64,000 nt of DNA from Ceratopteris richardii (Eukaryota; Streptophyta; Polypodiopsida; Polypodiales; Pteridaceae). The position numbers were made by a program, and so were the translations under genes. The stretch is from positions 89,862,495 through 89,926,494 of the forward strand of contig CM035441.1 in NCBI GenBank assembly GCA_020310875.1. The letters are read 5' to 3'. How positions within the stretch are numbered: the stretch's first letter is position 1; every line of letters begins with the position of its first letter. The notes below the pieces were generated by a model. It worked only from the letters and a program-made list of their open reading frames with translations, was not told the origin of the DNA and ran no database searches. Shown piece by piece: positions 21,790 to 33,772 of the stretch.

Positions 21790-24569
21790 AAAGTAAAAGA
21801 AACTTCCGCGAAGCTGCCAACGGGATTCAAACTTGTGCCATCAATTTGAGAGGACAATTATCTAGCCACGCTGCCAACGCCCATTGCTTGTGTACTAATG
21901 CAGAAGAAACTGTACTAATACAGTAGCGAGAGCTGAAGTGCAAGTCCTCTCATCCATCCAAGGAGCCAAATCCATTCTTGCAGCTTGGAACCAGAGGAGT
22001 ATTTTACTTTTAGCCAAAGAAACAAACAAGGAGAATCAAAGATTGAGCAAAGCTTGAAGGAATTGGAGCTGTGGAGTGAAGATCCGGAGGCCTAAGTTAG
22101 TCGATCTCGACGGACCAAGTCATCCAAGACTATTTCTTGATGAGGAAGCTTCAAGAATGGTGAATAGCTCCTCGCAAGGATCAAAAGGATGAATCACTCT
22201 TCCAAAGGATCGAGGGAAGGACGTAGCTCTATGTGGAGCTAAGTATTTTCCAGTTTTTGCTTGGCCTTAATACTTGATTTATCTTGTTTTCATTATTCTA
22301 CACTTAATCTTAGATGCACATTGAAATAGCCAAGATTTCAATTGATTAAGTCTAGATTAGAATAATGAATTAATCCATTTCTCATTCCAAGCATTAGTTT
22401 GCATTAAGGAAAGACTTGATTTCAAAAGATCCTTGTGCATCAAAGAATGTATTTTGGTAGTTTAAATACATATTTCCTTTCCATTGAGTAAGTTTTCTAT
22501 TGCACCTCAAGGGTATGTTTTTACATCATAGTGCATTAGGACAAAGGAAAGGATATACATGCATCAGGATTGCATGATATACATTCTTAGTACAAGAAAA
22601 AAATCATGCATCAAGCTCATGCATGATTGTTGTATTATTTTTTAAGCATGCAAAGAACATGCATGCATACACATGTGAGCATATGCGTTTGCATGTAGAT
22701 ACATGCATTTGCATGATAGAATGGAATGCTGTTTGCAAGTAGATATGAGAATGTACTTTCTTAGTATTTAGCTTACAAAGCTCGCAGTTTGACATTAGGG
22801 AAGACCAAGGACTAGTTAGTTGCAAAGACATACCAGTTCTAGTTTGCAACTCAAGTAATTAGCCGATTTCTTCCCAAGTCTATACTCAGCTATCAAAGAC
22901 AAATACTTAATGACAATTAAGTATGATAGATGTCTTGCTAGGTATAAGTAAGCACTAGGAGAAAGTTAAGTAATAAATTTTCTTGATAACCAAGAAAATT
23001 TAATTACTTGCAAACTCTTTTATGATGTATGATGATACTTAGAAAGTCATGCGGATAAGCTTTACTTGATTAGTTATACTTTATGTAACTTCTCAAGCAT
23101 CCCAAGGTTGGATGAGAACGTCAACTATATTTCCGAGTTCCTTGAGTACTCTTCTATTTAGAAGATTCTGAAAGTTTAAAGAAGTTTCTTTGTGGTTTCA
23201 AGATTTGTATCTCATGATGAAACCTCGGTAAGTAACTTTTTGGAATTGAGATATGAAATAGTCAAGCCTTCTCTTTCATGTGAGATCATTCTCCTACCAT
23301 GTTCAAGATGAATTTATTTTTGGGAAGGTAGATGTTCCAAGTAAAGAATCTTAATTGATTCATGAACTCTTCCCAAAATACACATAAATTCATATTATAC
23401 GATAGGTCCAAGGAATGATGAAGGCAAAACCTATTTAGGATATAAATGTTTTGCCAAGATATAAAGGTACCAAGCTTTTATAAATTTACATTTGATTTCA
23501 TCCCAAGGGGTGATGGAAATCAAAGGTTAAACCTCAACATCAATTGATCCTTGACGTCAATAAAAGGATGTTAGGTTCTATAGTTGCATCTCTGGTAAAT
23601 GATGCAACTAGCTAAGCAGACTTTAGGAAATAGTATAAGTCCCTAAGGACTTGAAGCAAGTATGAACTTTTCATTTAGGAATAGAAAGTTCCAAGAAATG
23701 GATTTTCAATCCATGAACTTCTCCTAAACAAGTTATAAAGTTCAAAGTTGTGTTCACAGTAACATTACTATTGGATCAATCATCAATAGATGCTTGGACT
23801 TTAAACATAATTTTGAATTGGTGAAATATGTTTAAAGGACTCTAGTAACATCTGAAGATTGACCAATAATAATGAGTTTTGTATCAAACTCAAGAATAGA
23901 AGTCGATATCACATAAATGAAAGTTCAACTTAAACTTTCATAGTGGCATGGGAAACCATCTCCAAAAGGTGATATTTTGTCTCTAGTTTGATACTCAGGA
24001 AATGAATACAATTGAGTCAGTCAATTTTTTGGATATTATTTGAAAGAATTTCTTTCAAATGTTCTTTTAACATTGCAAAAGATTCCAAGATGAATCATTT
24101 GCTCAAGTTCATTTGATTCCTTAGAAGGAATCTCAAGTCTTTGAAGAATGGCATTCTTTCAAGTATTGAGAATGAAATTCTTCATACTCTTTAGTCTGTA
24201 AGTAGTTCCTTAGCAATTCCCAAACCATCAGTATTGGTTATTTCAAGTCCTATTTGTGATATAACATAAAGGTATATCAAAGATTCTTAGCTTTGGAATC
24301 TAAGAAGCATAAGTGTATGCTTGGACTTGAAAAAGATCTCTAAAAATCTTGCAGGTAAGCACAAAAGCTTTAGATAGTTTAAGAGATCTTAGAAGATAAA
24401 GACTAAGTCTTTATTTTTATCGCAAGATCAACCAGACTTGTGATTGGAACTACTTTATAGATTGCCCCAGTATTGGCAATAAAATTCCTTTTGGGAATTA
24501 TTCACTCAGGTTCCATTTATTCGATGGAAAATTGTGAAAACGAGTAAGTCTGAACAGAGTAAAGCAATT
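21790..24569. other. Non-coding interior of the composite, unrecognised
   Basis: AT-rich sequence dense with AAGTTC/GAACTT and CTTTGAA-type words; no domain or long frame is seen. A patch at 22640-22730 is rich in GCATGCA/ATGCAT motifs. It fits the interior of a large non-autonomous retroelement. Confidence 0.6.
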
Positions 24570-26782
24570 CCAAGAATGTAGTCTGCAACCGTGAAAATGG
24601 TAATTAAGTCTGTGGAAGGTAAAACATAAGTGTTTGCCTATCCTTAAAGGGATTTTGGTACAAATCCAGAAAGCATGAGTGGATGCTTCAGACTTAAGCA
24701 GTAAAGAGATTCCTAAATAAAGTCCTCGGGGTAGGTACCTAAAGCAACAGTAAATAAAGGAATCTAAAGACAAGAAGTCAAAAGCTCTTGTCGCTACAAC
24801 ATTGGTCAAGAATAACCAATTGCACTTGAATTTGAGAAATTCAAGAACTTGGAATTCTGATTGGTTTTCATTTGAAAACCCTAATCAAAAGGATTGGAGA
24901 TATTCTATTAAAGGTTTTTCAAGTTCCCAAGGATAACCACAAGATCATGAAACGATCATGTCAGAGGATTAAAACCTAGAATATCAAGATGGAGATAGTA
25001 CCTGACATTGCAAATTCTTCTCAAGAATTAAAGCTAGAAGGTTCTCTATCTAGAGATGTTTAGACTTTAGGATAAGAATCACCCACACATTAATGTGAAT
25101 ATTAAATAGGGTGGTATGGGACACCAGATTTTATACTCAGATTGATGTAGGAAAGATGGTATGGGACATCGGACCGTGGAATGATAATTATCTTTTAGTC
25201 TAGTTTGGATTTTGAAGTTAGGTTTCATCCTCAAGGGAATTAAGACTTCACGGAAAGTTTAATTCGTAAAGGATGAAAGTAGTATCTTACGATACTTCAA
25301 GATAACTTTAAGATCAAGGAAATTGAAGATATGAAGTAAGTAACTTCTAAGATCTTCTTCGAACAATTCAAGCTTAAGTGTTGTCAATCATAAATATTTG
25401 ATAAATTTCTGGAAAAGTTGAACTTTGACTTTGAGTTGATCTTTTTCAACCAAGGATTTGATTGACTAAGTCAAGCACCAAGTTTCTAGTATAACTTGGT
25501 AAATTAACTCTTTTGACTCAAAAAAATGCACGAGAATTGCATTCACGATTAGGAGTCAAAAAAGATTGAATGTGACCTAAACTTAGTCTCAAGTGAAGCA
25601 TTATTAGAGTAAAAAAACTCATCAAACGAACCTCATTGGGTCGCCACACTGATGGTAATTGCCACACTAGTATCCAAGAATGTAGTCTGCAACCGTGAAA
25701 ATGGTAATTAAGTCTGTGGAAGGTAAAACATAAGTGTTTGCCTATCCTTAAAGGGATTTGGGTACAAATCCAGAAAGCATGAGTGGATGCTTCAGACTTA
25801 AGCAGTAAAGAGATTCCTAAATAAAGTCCCCGGGGTAGGTACCTAAAGCAACAGTAAATAAAGGAATCTAAAGACAAGAAGTCAAAAGCTCTTGTCGCTA
25901 CAACATTGGTCAAGAATAACCAATTGCACTTGCATTTGAGAAATTCAAGAACTTGGAATTCTGATTGGTTTTCATTTGAAAACCCTAATCAAAAGGATTG
26001 GAGATATTCTATTAAAGGTTTTTCAAGTTCCCAAGGATAACCACAAGATCGTGAAACGATCATGTCAGAGGATTAAAACCTAGAATATCAAGATGGAGAT
26101 AGTACCTGACATTGCAAATTCTTCTCAAGAATTAAAGCTAGAAGGTTCTCTATCTAGAGATGTTTAGACTTTAGGATAAGAATCACCCACACATTAATGT
26201 GAATATAAAATAGGGTGGTATGGGACACCAGATTTTATACTCAGATTGATGTAGGAAAGATGGTATGGGACATCGAACCCTGGAATGATAATTATCTTTT
26301 AGTCCTAGTTTGGATTTTGAAGTTAGGATTCATCCTCAAGGGAATTAAGACTTCAAGGAAAGTTTAATTCGTAAAGGATGAAAGTAGTATCTTACGATAC
26401 TTCAAGATAACTTTAAGATCAAGGAAATTGAAGATATGAAGTAAGTAACTTCTAAGATCTTCTTCGAACAATTCAAGCTTAAGTGTTGTCAATCAGAAAT
26501 ATTTGATAAATTTCTGGAAGAAGTTGGACTTTGATTTTGAAGTTGATCTTTTCAACTAAAGATTTAATTGACCAAGTCAAGCATCAAGTTCCTAGTATAA
26601 CTTGATAAATTCACTCTTTTGACTCAAAAAAAAATGCACAAGAATTGCATTCACGATTAGGAGTCAAAAAGATTGAATGTGACCTGAACTTAGTCTCAAG
26701 TGAAGCATTATTTGAATACTAAACTCGTCGACAGAACCTCAATGGGTCGACACTCTGATGTTGGTTACCACACTAGTATCCT
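24570..26782. repeat. Tandem duplication of 1.1 kb inside the composite
   Basis: The unit starting near CAAGAATGTAGTCTGCAACC at 24571 recurs at 25674, period 1103 bp. Both copies end at ACACTAGTATCC. Differences are few, so the duplication is young but older than zero divergence. Apparent minus-strand open frames in both copies are duplicates of the same non-coding DNA. Confidence 0.9.
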
Positions 26783-27947
26783 GTGGTTGGATGATGTTTT
26801 TGGTTTTCTTTGTATCTTTTTGAGAATCCAGCTTATTTCTCTTAAAGATAAAGACAATGCTTCAATATCCTGTTGAAATAGATCTTTGAAAAGTTAAAGT
26901 CCTGAGTCAACTAGACTTTGACTCATAGCAAGTTTATGTATATTCGAAGTTTGAATTGGTTGTACAGAGTCTTAGTTATTTCTTTCCGCTTTCCAAATCT
27001 TTTGGAATTGGCTCAGATATGGTATCTGATTCCTTTTGCAAAAGACCAGGGTTAGCCGGTTAGAATAAAATAACTAACTTGAACATCCTAGATAGATGTT
27101 ATGTACAAGAACCTTTTCAATCTTCAAAAGATGATAAGTCTAAGTAGACTTATTCATTTGAGTTTGCTTCAAGTTATAGCATAAATTATTTCCTGGAGTC
27201 CAGTATACTCTAGAATAGGGAAGTTAGGAATTGCTCATCAGATTGACAATTCCCAAGAACTTTCAGTTAAAAGTCTTTGAGAAAAGTGTCCTAAGTTTGA
27301 CAATTTTCATTTTGAATTTGAATTGGTGAAGTTAGTATGGTTGATTCCACCGAAATGGTAACCTTTCTCTTACAGTTTACATAGGATTTTTTCAACTCAT
27401 AAGGACAAAGTAGTCCTCTAGTCAGCTAAAAAAAAAAAAAAAAAAATCACGTAACTGTTGGATCAAAGTAAACCATTGTATAAACATCCAAGTTAGATGT
27501 TTGGGGACAACCAAAACTTCAAGTTCTTCAAATCAAATTCAAGTGAATCAAGAGTTCTCAAAGTCTTGCAAGGGATAACAATCCCACCTTCATTACTAAG
27601 CCCATGCACCAGTTATGCCTAGCCATGGACTAGTAATTTGAATCCACCTAGATCACATGTTTGTGCTTAGAGCGCACATCCAGCAACTGTGAATTAGCCA
27701 GGAATGTCATTAGATCCACCCTCATTATTCTTCACTGGTTTGTACTTTGTCCCGTTCATCAACGTACAAAACCAGATAGTGTTTTGAATCATTTGGGCAA
27801 AGATACCACACAGAGATGAGACATGTTCTTCCAGTTCTAGAACATGACCATGTTCTTCTAGTTTTAGAACATGAGGCTCGGGGGTTGCCTACAGTTATAT
27901 ATATAGCTTTATTTTCGAGGACGAAAATCTTTCCCAAGGGGGGAAGA
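26783..27947. other. 3' interior of the composite with A-run and polypurine tract
   Basis: Non-coding. It contains a pure A run (27428-27446). It ends with TTCGAGGACGAAAATC and the polypurine tract AAGGGGGGAAGAA directly before LTR C. The GAGGACGAAAATC-polypurine layout resembles the 3' ends of plant Ty3/gypsy elements. Confidence 0.65.
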
Positions 27948-28493
27948 ATGTAATAAAGTAATTCTATGATCTAGGGATCCGATGGCTTCAGACAGATCTG
28001 AAATCGGATACCGTTTGGTCACTCGTCTGTAGGACCAAAGATCTCAAGAGTAGACTCAAGCATAAGTCATGTGCTCTCATATTCAAGTAATCCACTTAGC
28101 CTAGTGGTTAAGTCTCATGGTTGTGAAGGAAGAGGTCTTGGGTTCAACTCCCATGGGGAGCATGGGAAGAGGGTTTTGCCCAAAGAGCTCTAGAGCCTTC
28201 TAACTCAAGTTAACGTGAGTTAACTTGAGTCCAGTGGACTTAACTCAAGAGGTGAGTACAACAACCACTAGTGGACTCTAGTGGAAGGTACTAAAGTAGT
28301 GGTCGAGATCACTCCAACCACTAATAGACTCTAGTGGTGGATATGAAAGGAGTGGAGGAGATTGCACATGCACTTGTGGACTCTAGTTACATTTGTGGTC
28401 CTCATTAGTTCAAGCAGCTATATATACAGGCATAAGGTTGGGAGGAGAGGCATCTCTCAAGCATGTGGTGGTCGTAATTCTTAGGATGTTGCA
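27948..28493 (+). repeat. LTR C (3' LTR) of the composite
   Basis: TGTAATAAAG to GATGTTGCA, followed by the target duplication GTACA. It has the same tRNA-like boxes and palindrome as LTR A. Confidence 0.9.
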
Positions 28494-28742
28494 GTACACA
28501 TGGTGTACTCTTGCAAACCAACCACATCCCTTCAATTTGGAACTGAGAATACGTCCTCTCCAATGGTTTCTTTTATCATCTCTTTTAGCACGCTTGACTT
28601 TGTGGGCACCTCTGGAGCTAGGAAGCATAGTAACTCAATCATTTACCTTCCCAGAAAGATCTTTCCACAAAGAATCCTCTCTTCTGTTGTAAAGCTCACA
28701 TGAGGTTACATGATTGGAAGGACAAGGAGTAGAAGAAGCCAT
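28494..28742 (-). pseudogene. 5' exon of the host-like gene split by the composite
   Basis: The ATG at 28742-28740 opens MASSTPCPSNHVTSCELYN, then a basic stretch rich in K and R. The frame reaches GCGWFARVHHVY at the insertion point and continues as NAKDHVLENLLQ at 19929. One in-frame stop lies about 35 codons from the start, where a GTAAAT donor-like site also occurs, so an intron or a disabling mutation is possible. A TATA box stands 61 bp upstream. Function is not recognised. Confidence 0.5.
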
Positions 28743-28802
28743 TTGAATTGAGAAAAAGAAGAATGCTTAAAGCAAAAAACGGACATTCACAAACTTTGGC
28801 AA

Positions 28803-28810
28803 TATTTATA
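28803..28810 (-). promoter_or_regulatory. TATA box of the split gene
   Basis: TATAAATA on the minus strand, 61-70 bp upstream of the ATG at 28742, a normal plant core-promoter distance. The insertion lies downstream and leaves the promoter intact. Confidence 0.55.
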
Positions 28811-29192
28811 GATAAAAAGGATTTGTACACCTAGAAACTTTTGATTTGATGTAAACCCCGTCGTCGAGTGACCATGGAATTTTTTGAGCCCAAAAGTATT
28901 TCATATCTTCAAAAATCATTTCCTTCTTGGAACTTTAAAAATATGCATTATGTGGTGTGCAAAAATATCTTTTTTTGCATCAAACCAAAAAATTCTACAC
29001 TTAATACAAGTTACTTCATCTCTTTCACAACACTTTTACAACATATTATCTTAAAAAAAGAATTCCTTCATACGGTTAAAGGAGACAGCAATGTTATATT
29101 CTTGTACACGTGGAGAGACTCTATTTGTCAATTTCCTCAATTGGTCATTAGCAAACAACCCCTTTTCGGCCATTTTTCACAATAATGTAATG
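28811..29192. other. Intergenic, nothing recognised
   Basis: AT-rich DNA between the promoter of the split gene and the SINE. A 105-codon plus-strand frame at 28868-29185 has no recognisable features. Confidence 0.4.
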
Positions 29193-29208
29193 AAAGTTAA
29201 GGAAGGAA

Positions 29209-29374
29209 GTCCAAGCTCACGTAGCCTAGAGGTTCACACATTGAAGTTATGGATGGAATTCTTAAGTTAAAGTCTTGGATGGACATGTCCTTGAGACTCT
29301 CATGATGTGTGCCTCTACCCAACAAGGTTGGGTGTGTGAGAGTGTATTTTTAATTCATCCTACTCTCAAAGAAA
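29209..29374 (+). mobile_element. tRNA-derived SINE with 16-bp target-site duplication
   Basis: The element is flanked by AAAGTTAAGGAAGGAA at 29193-29208 and 29375-29390, an exact 16-bp direct repeat. Its head reads TCACGTAGCCTAGAGG (A box TAGCCTAGAGG at about 29219) with a weak B box (AAGTTAAAGTC) 50-60 bp later. The body contains a CAACAAGGTTGGGTGTG hairpin-like piece, and the 3' end is A-rich. The A box resembles that in the composite's LTR. Confidence 0.8.
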
Positions 29375-29390
29375 AAAGTTAAGGAAGGAA

Positions 29391-30440
29391 AAATGAAACA
29401 TAAAATAAAAGAATAAAAAAGGTATTGTTGTTACTCCTTGTTCATAAGTGGGCTTTGAGCTTGTCACTTGCTCCCCGGGCATAAGAGGCACTCCCAGGTG
29501 CCATAAAAAAATTGTCACTCGCTCCAAGGTGTCAGAGGCACTCATAGGTGCGATAAGAAAGAGACAAAAGAGAAAAGAAAGGAATAATGATAAAAAGGAA
29601 AAAAAGAAAAAATAGAGAGAAAAGAAAATAGTTTTCATCTCTCTTTTGAAGCGTGTGCTTAATGGGAAGCTTTCTTTTTGGGAAGCTATTTTGTTTTATT
29701 TTGTCTCAGTTCAGTTCTAGTTTTCTTCAAGTCATTTGATTGAGAGAGATCTTTGAATCATTCTTGTGAGTAAGTTCATGAACACAAATCGACTTTTAAA
29801 GATGGCATATAGATTCAGTCTAGATGATCTAAGATTTTTGGGCTTCCTTTTCCGGATTGGGATCTCTTTGTCCATCGACCAGGTTGCTTTTCATGTTCAA
29901 GATCTCCCACTCATTGATGATGAGTAATGTGGTATGCCATTGGAGAACAAAACCTTTGATGCTTCTCTAAATTTTGATGTTAAGCCCCTAGTCATCTTGC
30001 TTGAAAGGGAGTATATTTTGGCAAAGTAAAAAGAGCTATAGAGAACATGTCTCATCAATGCACTGTTTGTTCCTAAGCCCCCCCCCCCCTTAAGTCCTTG
30101 TGACAATGGTTTAATAAGGAGTGGTTCCCTCGTAGACTGATTGTCAACAAGTGTGAGTTCTTGTCAGGTAATCATGTGATCTTGTTCTTTGAAAATGACA
30201 TAATGGCCTTCCAAGCTTTGCAAATTGGTACGTGACAGGTAAGGATAATCACATTGTGCCTTTTTAAAAAGTTTCCTAAATTTTCTCCAAATAGAGCAAA
30301 GCGACTATACTAGCCACTCTCGATTGAGCTCCCAAGCTTACCCTTTTTCCTATATGAGCTCATAGGGGAAATTGTATTGCCCATCCGTCAACCTTTGGCC
30401 TTGAGAGAATACATTATGGGTTTCATCATGAAGGTGTCAA
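29391..30440. other. Purine/pyrimidine-biased spacer and possible LINE ORF1 remnant
   Basis: 29391-29640 is A/G-rich low-complexity DNA. 29780-30440 has broken plus-strand frames, e.g. FSLDDLRFLGFLFRIG, which may belong to the ORF1 part of the LINE downstream. This is weak. A C-run lies at 30079-30088. Confidence 0.35.
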
Positions 30441-32050
30441 AAACTCCTTCGATGTAAGAGGGCACTTGGAGATTTATATCGAATTAGATCTAAATAAAGA
30501 TATCCCCTTTAAAATTTCAATAGACATTGGAGAAGATAAAATCTTTGAGCATGAGGATAAAAAATTGGTTAATCAAGGGGAGCTTCATTCTTGAAGCTAT
30601 CATTGATGTTTGAGAAGGCCTCATTTTTAAAGAAGAGTCCACTCAAGATGTCCTCTTCCTGAAGATTGACTTGGACAAGGTTATGGAAAACTTAGGTGGG
30701 ACTTCATTCTCCAATCTCTTACAAGTCTAGGCTGGGTGAAGAAATCATTTAAGATGCTCTCAACGTTGCAAGCAGTTTTATAAGCAGAGATAAACATCAA
30801 TGGAGAGTTCTCTCAAGATATTTGATTGAAACATTCTATCAGATAAGGGCCCCTTTTCTCTTTGTGATTGTTGTTAGTGGTCTCAACTACCTTGTTAAAC
30901 ATCAAGCATATTTATGGTTTATTCAAGCCCACTTTCTTCCCATAAATCAAGACAAGATCATTATGAGACTTATTCCTAATGGCGCAAATACTTTTGTGCA
31001 TAATGATCTGGCTAGGATTGGCAGCTTTTGGTGGTGCCTAAATACATTTTATGGAAACACATCACATTCCAAAATAAACCATTTTAAAACCACTTTCAGG
31101 GATGTTATTGGATATGCACCTCAAATTCTGGTTGACCATGGATTTTACTTAATCCCTAGGGGACAAATACTTCAACTATTAGATATTCTAATGGGAATCT
31201 ACATTTTGATCGCTCAACGATGCAACTAAACTCTTTCTTAACTCAATAACAAGTTGGCATACTAGAAAGATATGCAGATCAACCTGGTAGGGTGAACTAT
31301 CATGATTAATGCACTCCTTGTTTCTTCAATTATTTACTCTCTCTTGTTGAAGATCTAAGGACAAAGAGATTGTCAAATTGAAAAGAATTTGTAGAAACTT
31401 TCTCTAGACGAGAGACTCTTACACAAGGCTGTCACAAAATTTAATAGGGATACTTGAATAATCCAAAGAGATCAAGGTGGTTTGGGTGTTCTAAACATCA
31501 AAGGAGTCATTAGTAGGCTAGTAGCCAAATGCTTAATTAGAGAATGGAGCAACAGGGATGCCTCTTGGGTCAAACTGATCTTTAGAAACAAAAGTGCTCT
31601 TAGGCTTGTGGGCCTTCCTAGAAGGAAGGTTCTGGATCTTCTCATTCATTTATTTCTCCCCTTATGAGGTTACTTCCAATGGCTTGAGATTAGTTTGCTC
31701 TCTATGGAAGAGTTGGAAAAAGATGAATTAGTTTATGAAGATCAATGAGGATTGGAAATAGGCACGAGAATTTAGCTAGAATGGTTCAATCTAGTTCCCT
31801 ATCAAGGGCACGAGAGGTGTTGAGTCTTGGAGCCTCCAAAAGGCTAAAAAGATTTGGAACAAAGTATTTCATTTGTGAAAACACCTATGGAACTAAGAAA
31901 CATGCCAATGGATTACATTTGAGGACAATGACTCTCCTATGAGAGTCGACTATGAAGAATGGTGCCTATTGTGGAGGAGATTCAATGTTTGGAATTTCTT
32001 GAGGACTCACTTGCATTTTGGGCATGAATCCAGTCACCTTGATGGTCTTA
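30440..32050 (+). pseudogene. Plant LINE fragment: ORF1 tail, RT 3' part and C-terminal region
   Basis: At about 30450 the frame reads GHLEIYIELDLNKDIPFKIS, like the DUF4283/CCHC region of plant LINE ORF1. At 31130-31240 HGFYLIPRGQILQLLDILMG matches the post-active-site block of plant L1 RT, followed by SIIYSLSCWRP-like and NFLWTRD-like segments. At 31475-31640 GGLGVLNIKGVISRLVAKCL is a classic plant LINE C-terminal motif. Much of ORF2, including the endonuclease and RT catalytic core, is missing, and several stops and shifts occur. It is an old, internally deleted copy. Confidence 0.8.
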
Positions 32051-32349
32051 CATGACTAAACAAAAACACTCTTGATAAAATTTAGAGATTCAAAAAGAAT
32101 GTAGACTTCCATGTGATGCTTAATAAGAGATGGTGACTAGACTCTTCGAGTTACATATTGGAATTAAAGTTCAAATGCCTCTGGCATCCCCTCATAAAAT
32201 GGGCATCCCCACATAAAAAGTTACAAAATTAGTTCTTATCTTGCAAATCCTCCACAGGGAATTTGGCCGAATGTAAAAGCTAACAAAATTTGTCGGCCCT
32301 TTATGATATGATCATTTCCTTTACAGTCCTTCCAAAACAATTTCTGCTT

Positions 32350-33543
32350 TTCTAATTTCTTCTCATCTTTATCCTAGTTCTTCGATTGTGTAGCATTTGC
32401 AGATTTCTATTTACTAGTAGAAGAGCCCCATTTTCCTTTGCCCTTCTGACTAGCCAGGAAAGCTTGATCTGCAACATGCATAATGGACCTGTTTTGCCTG
32501 GACTGATCTTCCTACAACAGAACAAAGACTTACTCCTCAAATGACAAGGCATTTGGATTGCCTTTCATCATCAACTGAAGAGTAGAGGAAAAACTCTGAT
32601 ATGAATCAGGAAGACCATTCAGAACGGTCTACACAAGTGAGCTATCTGGTATAACCTCATCAGGAGAAATCAATTGTTCCTTCAGGTCTTTGATCTTTGT
32701 GAGAAAACTGTCCATAGAATCACCTTCATTCATCTGCTCACTCTCCAACTATTTTCGGAGGTAAGCAACACGAGCCTCATTCCTAGCCTGGTACAAAGTG
32801 GTAAGTGTATCCCAAGCATCCCTAGCTGTTCTGCAAGAGCGTATGTGAGGAATAATGGCACGTTTGACAGACGAAGCTATCAATGCATGTGCCTGGGCAT
32901 CTCTGCCATCCCAACAAATCTGCTCTGCAGTAGGTGCAACAGAAATAGCAGCACGAATAAGAATCTACGGAATATCATCTTCGACACCATCTTCATCAGC
33001 TCCAGCACCTGTATTTGCAGTACCTGTTGTTACAGGTGTAATAGGACATCTTGCAACACCCTACACAATGTTCCACAATCCTTTTGCAACGAGTACATGT
33101 CCCATCATATAAGCCCATAATGGGTAGTTGGTACCATCCAACTTATCCTCAACAGCCAACATACGGAATACATCACTGCTTTCAGCCATGGCCGGTGACT
33201 AAAATACCTTGATGCAGAAAATTGACTGTATCTCAAAAAGTTGAACGGAACTGCCCAGATAAGTTCTGCTAGACCTGTAGCAGACTTCGAGATACTTAAA
33301 CTGGCGAACAGAAACTGAAATATACCTTTGGCACAAAAAGACAAAATAGCCTGCACAAGCACGATGATAGTGCATTCGGAGGCCGTAACGAGCTCAAATC
33401 GCGATTTCGGCACCACAAAGCAAAGTTGTTTTGATCTCAAAACATGCTAAGTATGCTCACCAAAATTCTTGCGATTTTGAGACTGCAAACGGAGGAGTGT
33501 CGACGACGCCCTAGAAGAAGCGACGGCCTGCTCTAATACCAAT
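32350..33543 (-). mobile_element. Ty1/copia gag fragment with primer site
   Basis: Read on the minus strand, the sequence after the LTR has a Met-tRNA-type primer site (TGGTATTAGAGC, 33532-33543). A gag of the UBN2 type follows, with KLDGTNYPLWAYMMGHVL, CRTARDAWDTLTTLYQARNE and VLNGLPDSYQSF blocks. No protease, integrase or RT follows before the LINE material at 32050. It is a 3'-deleted, broken fossil with several breaks. Confidence 0.85.
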
Positions 33544-33772
33544 TGTTGGAGATAGACGTCTGCAAAAGCACGCGAACAGCACAAGGAAGAAGAAGAAGCT
33601 TGGAGCACAAACACACAATACTAATGTATTACTAGAGAATGTACAAAGATAAGTAGCCCATTATGGCAATAGGCATATATACAAGCCGGGGAAAAAACCT
33701 CCTAAAGAGGGAAAAAAAGTGTCCTAGCAGTCCTAGTGTGTTCACACACATCACTACCTAAATATATCAACA
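33544..33772 (-). repeat. LTR of the copia fragment
   Basis: 229 bp on the minus strand: TGTTGATATATTTAGG to ATCTCCAACA, with TATATATGCC in a promoter-like place. It directly adjoins the primer site. The matching 3' LTR is not in the window. Confidence 0.8.

Larger units (their letters stand above)
19935..28493 (+). mobile_element. Non-coding LTR retrotransposon composite with an extra inverted LTR
   Basis: Outer LTRs (19935-20479 and 27948-28493) are in the same orientation and almost identical. A perfect 5-bp target duplication, GTACA, lies at 19930-19934 and 28494-28498. A Met-tRNA-type primer site (TGGTATCAGAGC) follows the first LTR. A polypurine tract (AAGGGGGGAAGAA) precedes the last. 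Inside is a third LTR (21198-21742) in reverse orientation with its own primer site on its left and its own polypurine tract on its right. A piece of a different LTR family (20492-20643, minus) lies next to the first primer site. No gag or pol is recognisable, so it is non-autonomous. LTR near-identity indicates a recent insertion. It looks whole at both ends. Confidence 0.85.

Noticed and set aside
24498-25913. Paired minus-strand open frames (both starting MTNVVATRAFDFL) as a conserved gene
   Set aside because: Their similarity comes from the 1.1-kb tandem duplication of non-coding DNA; no domain or codon signal supports coding.
19935-28493. A DNA transposon with long terminal inverted repeats (LTR B and LTR C facing outward)
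   Set aside because: The 5-bp target duplication flanks LTR A and LTR C, which are direct repeats, and primer site and polypurine tract are present, so an LTR-type origin explains it better.
29366-29638. Hydrophobic minus-strand protein rich in F, L and S
   Set aside because: Low-complexity purine/pyrimidine-biased DNA; no promoter or homology.
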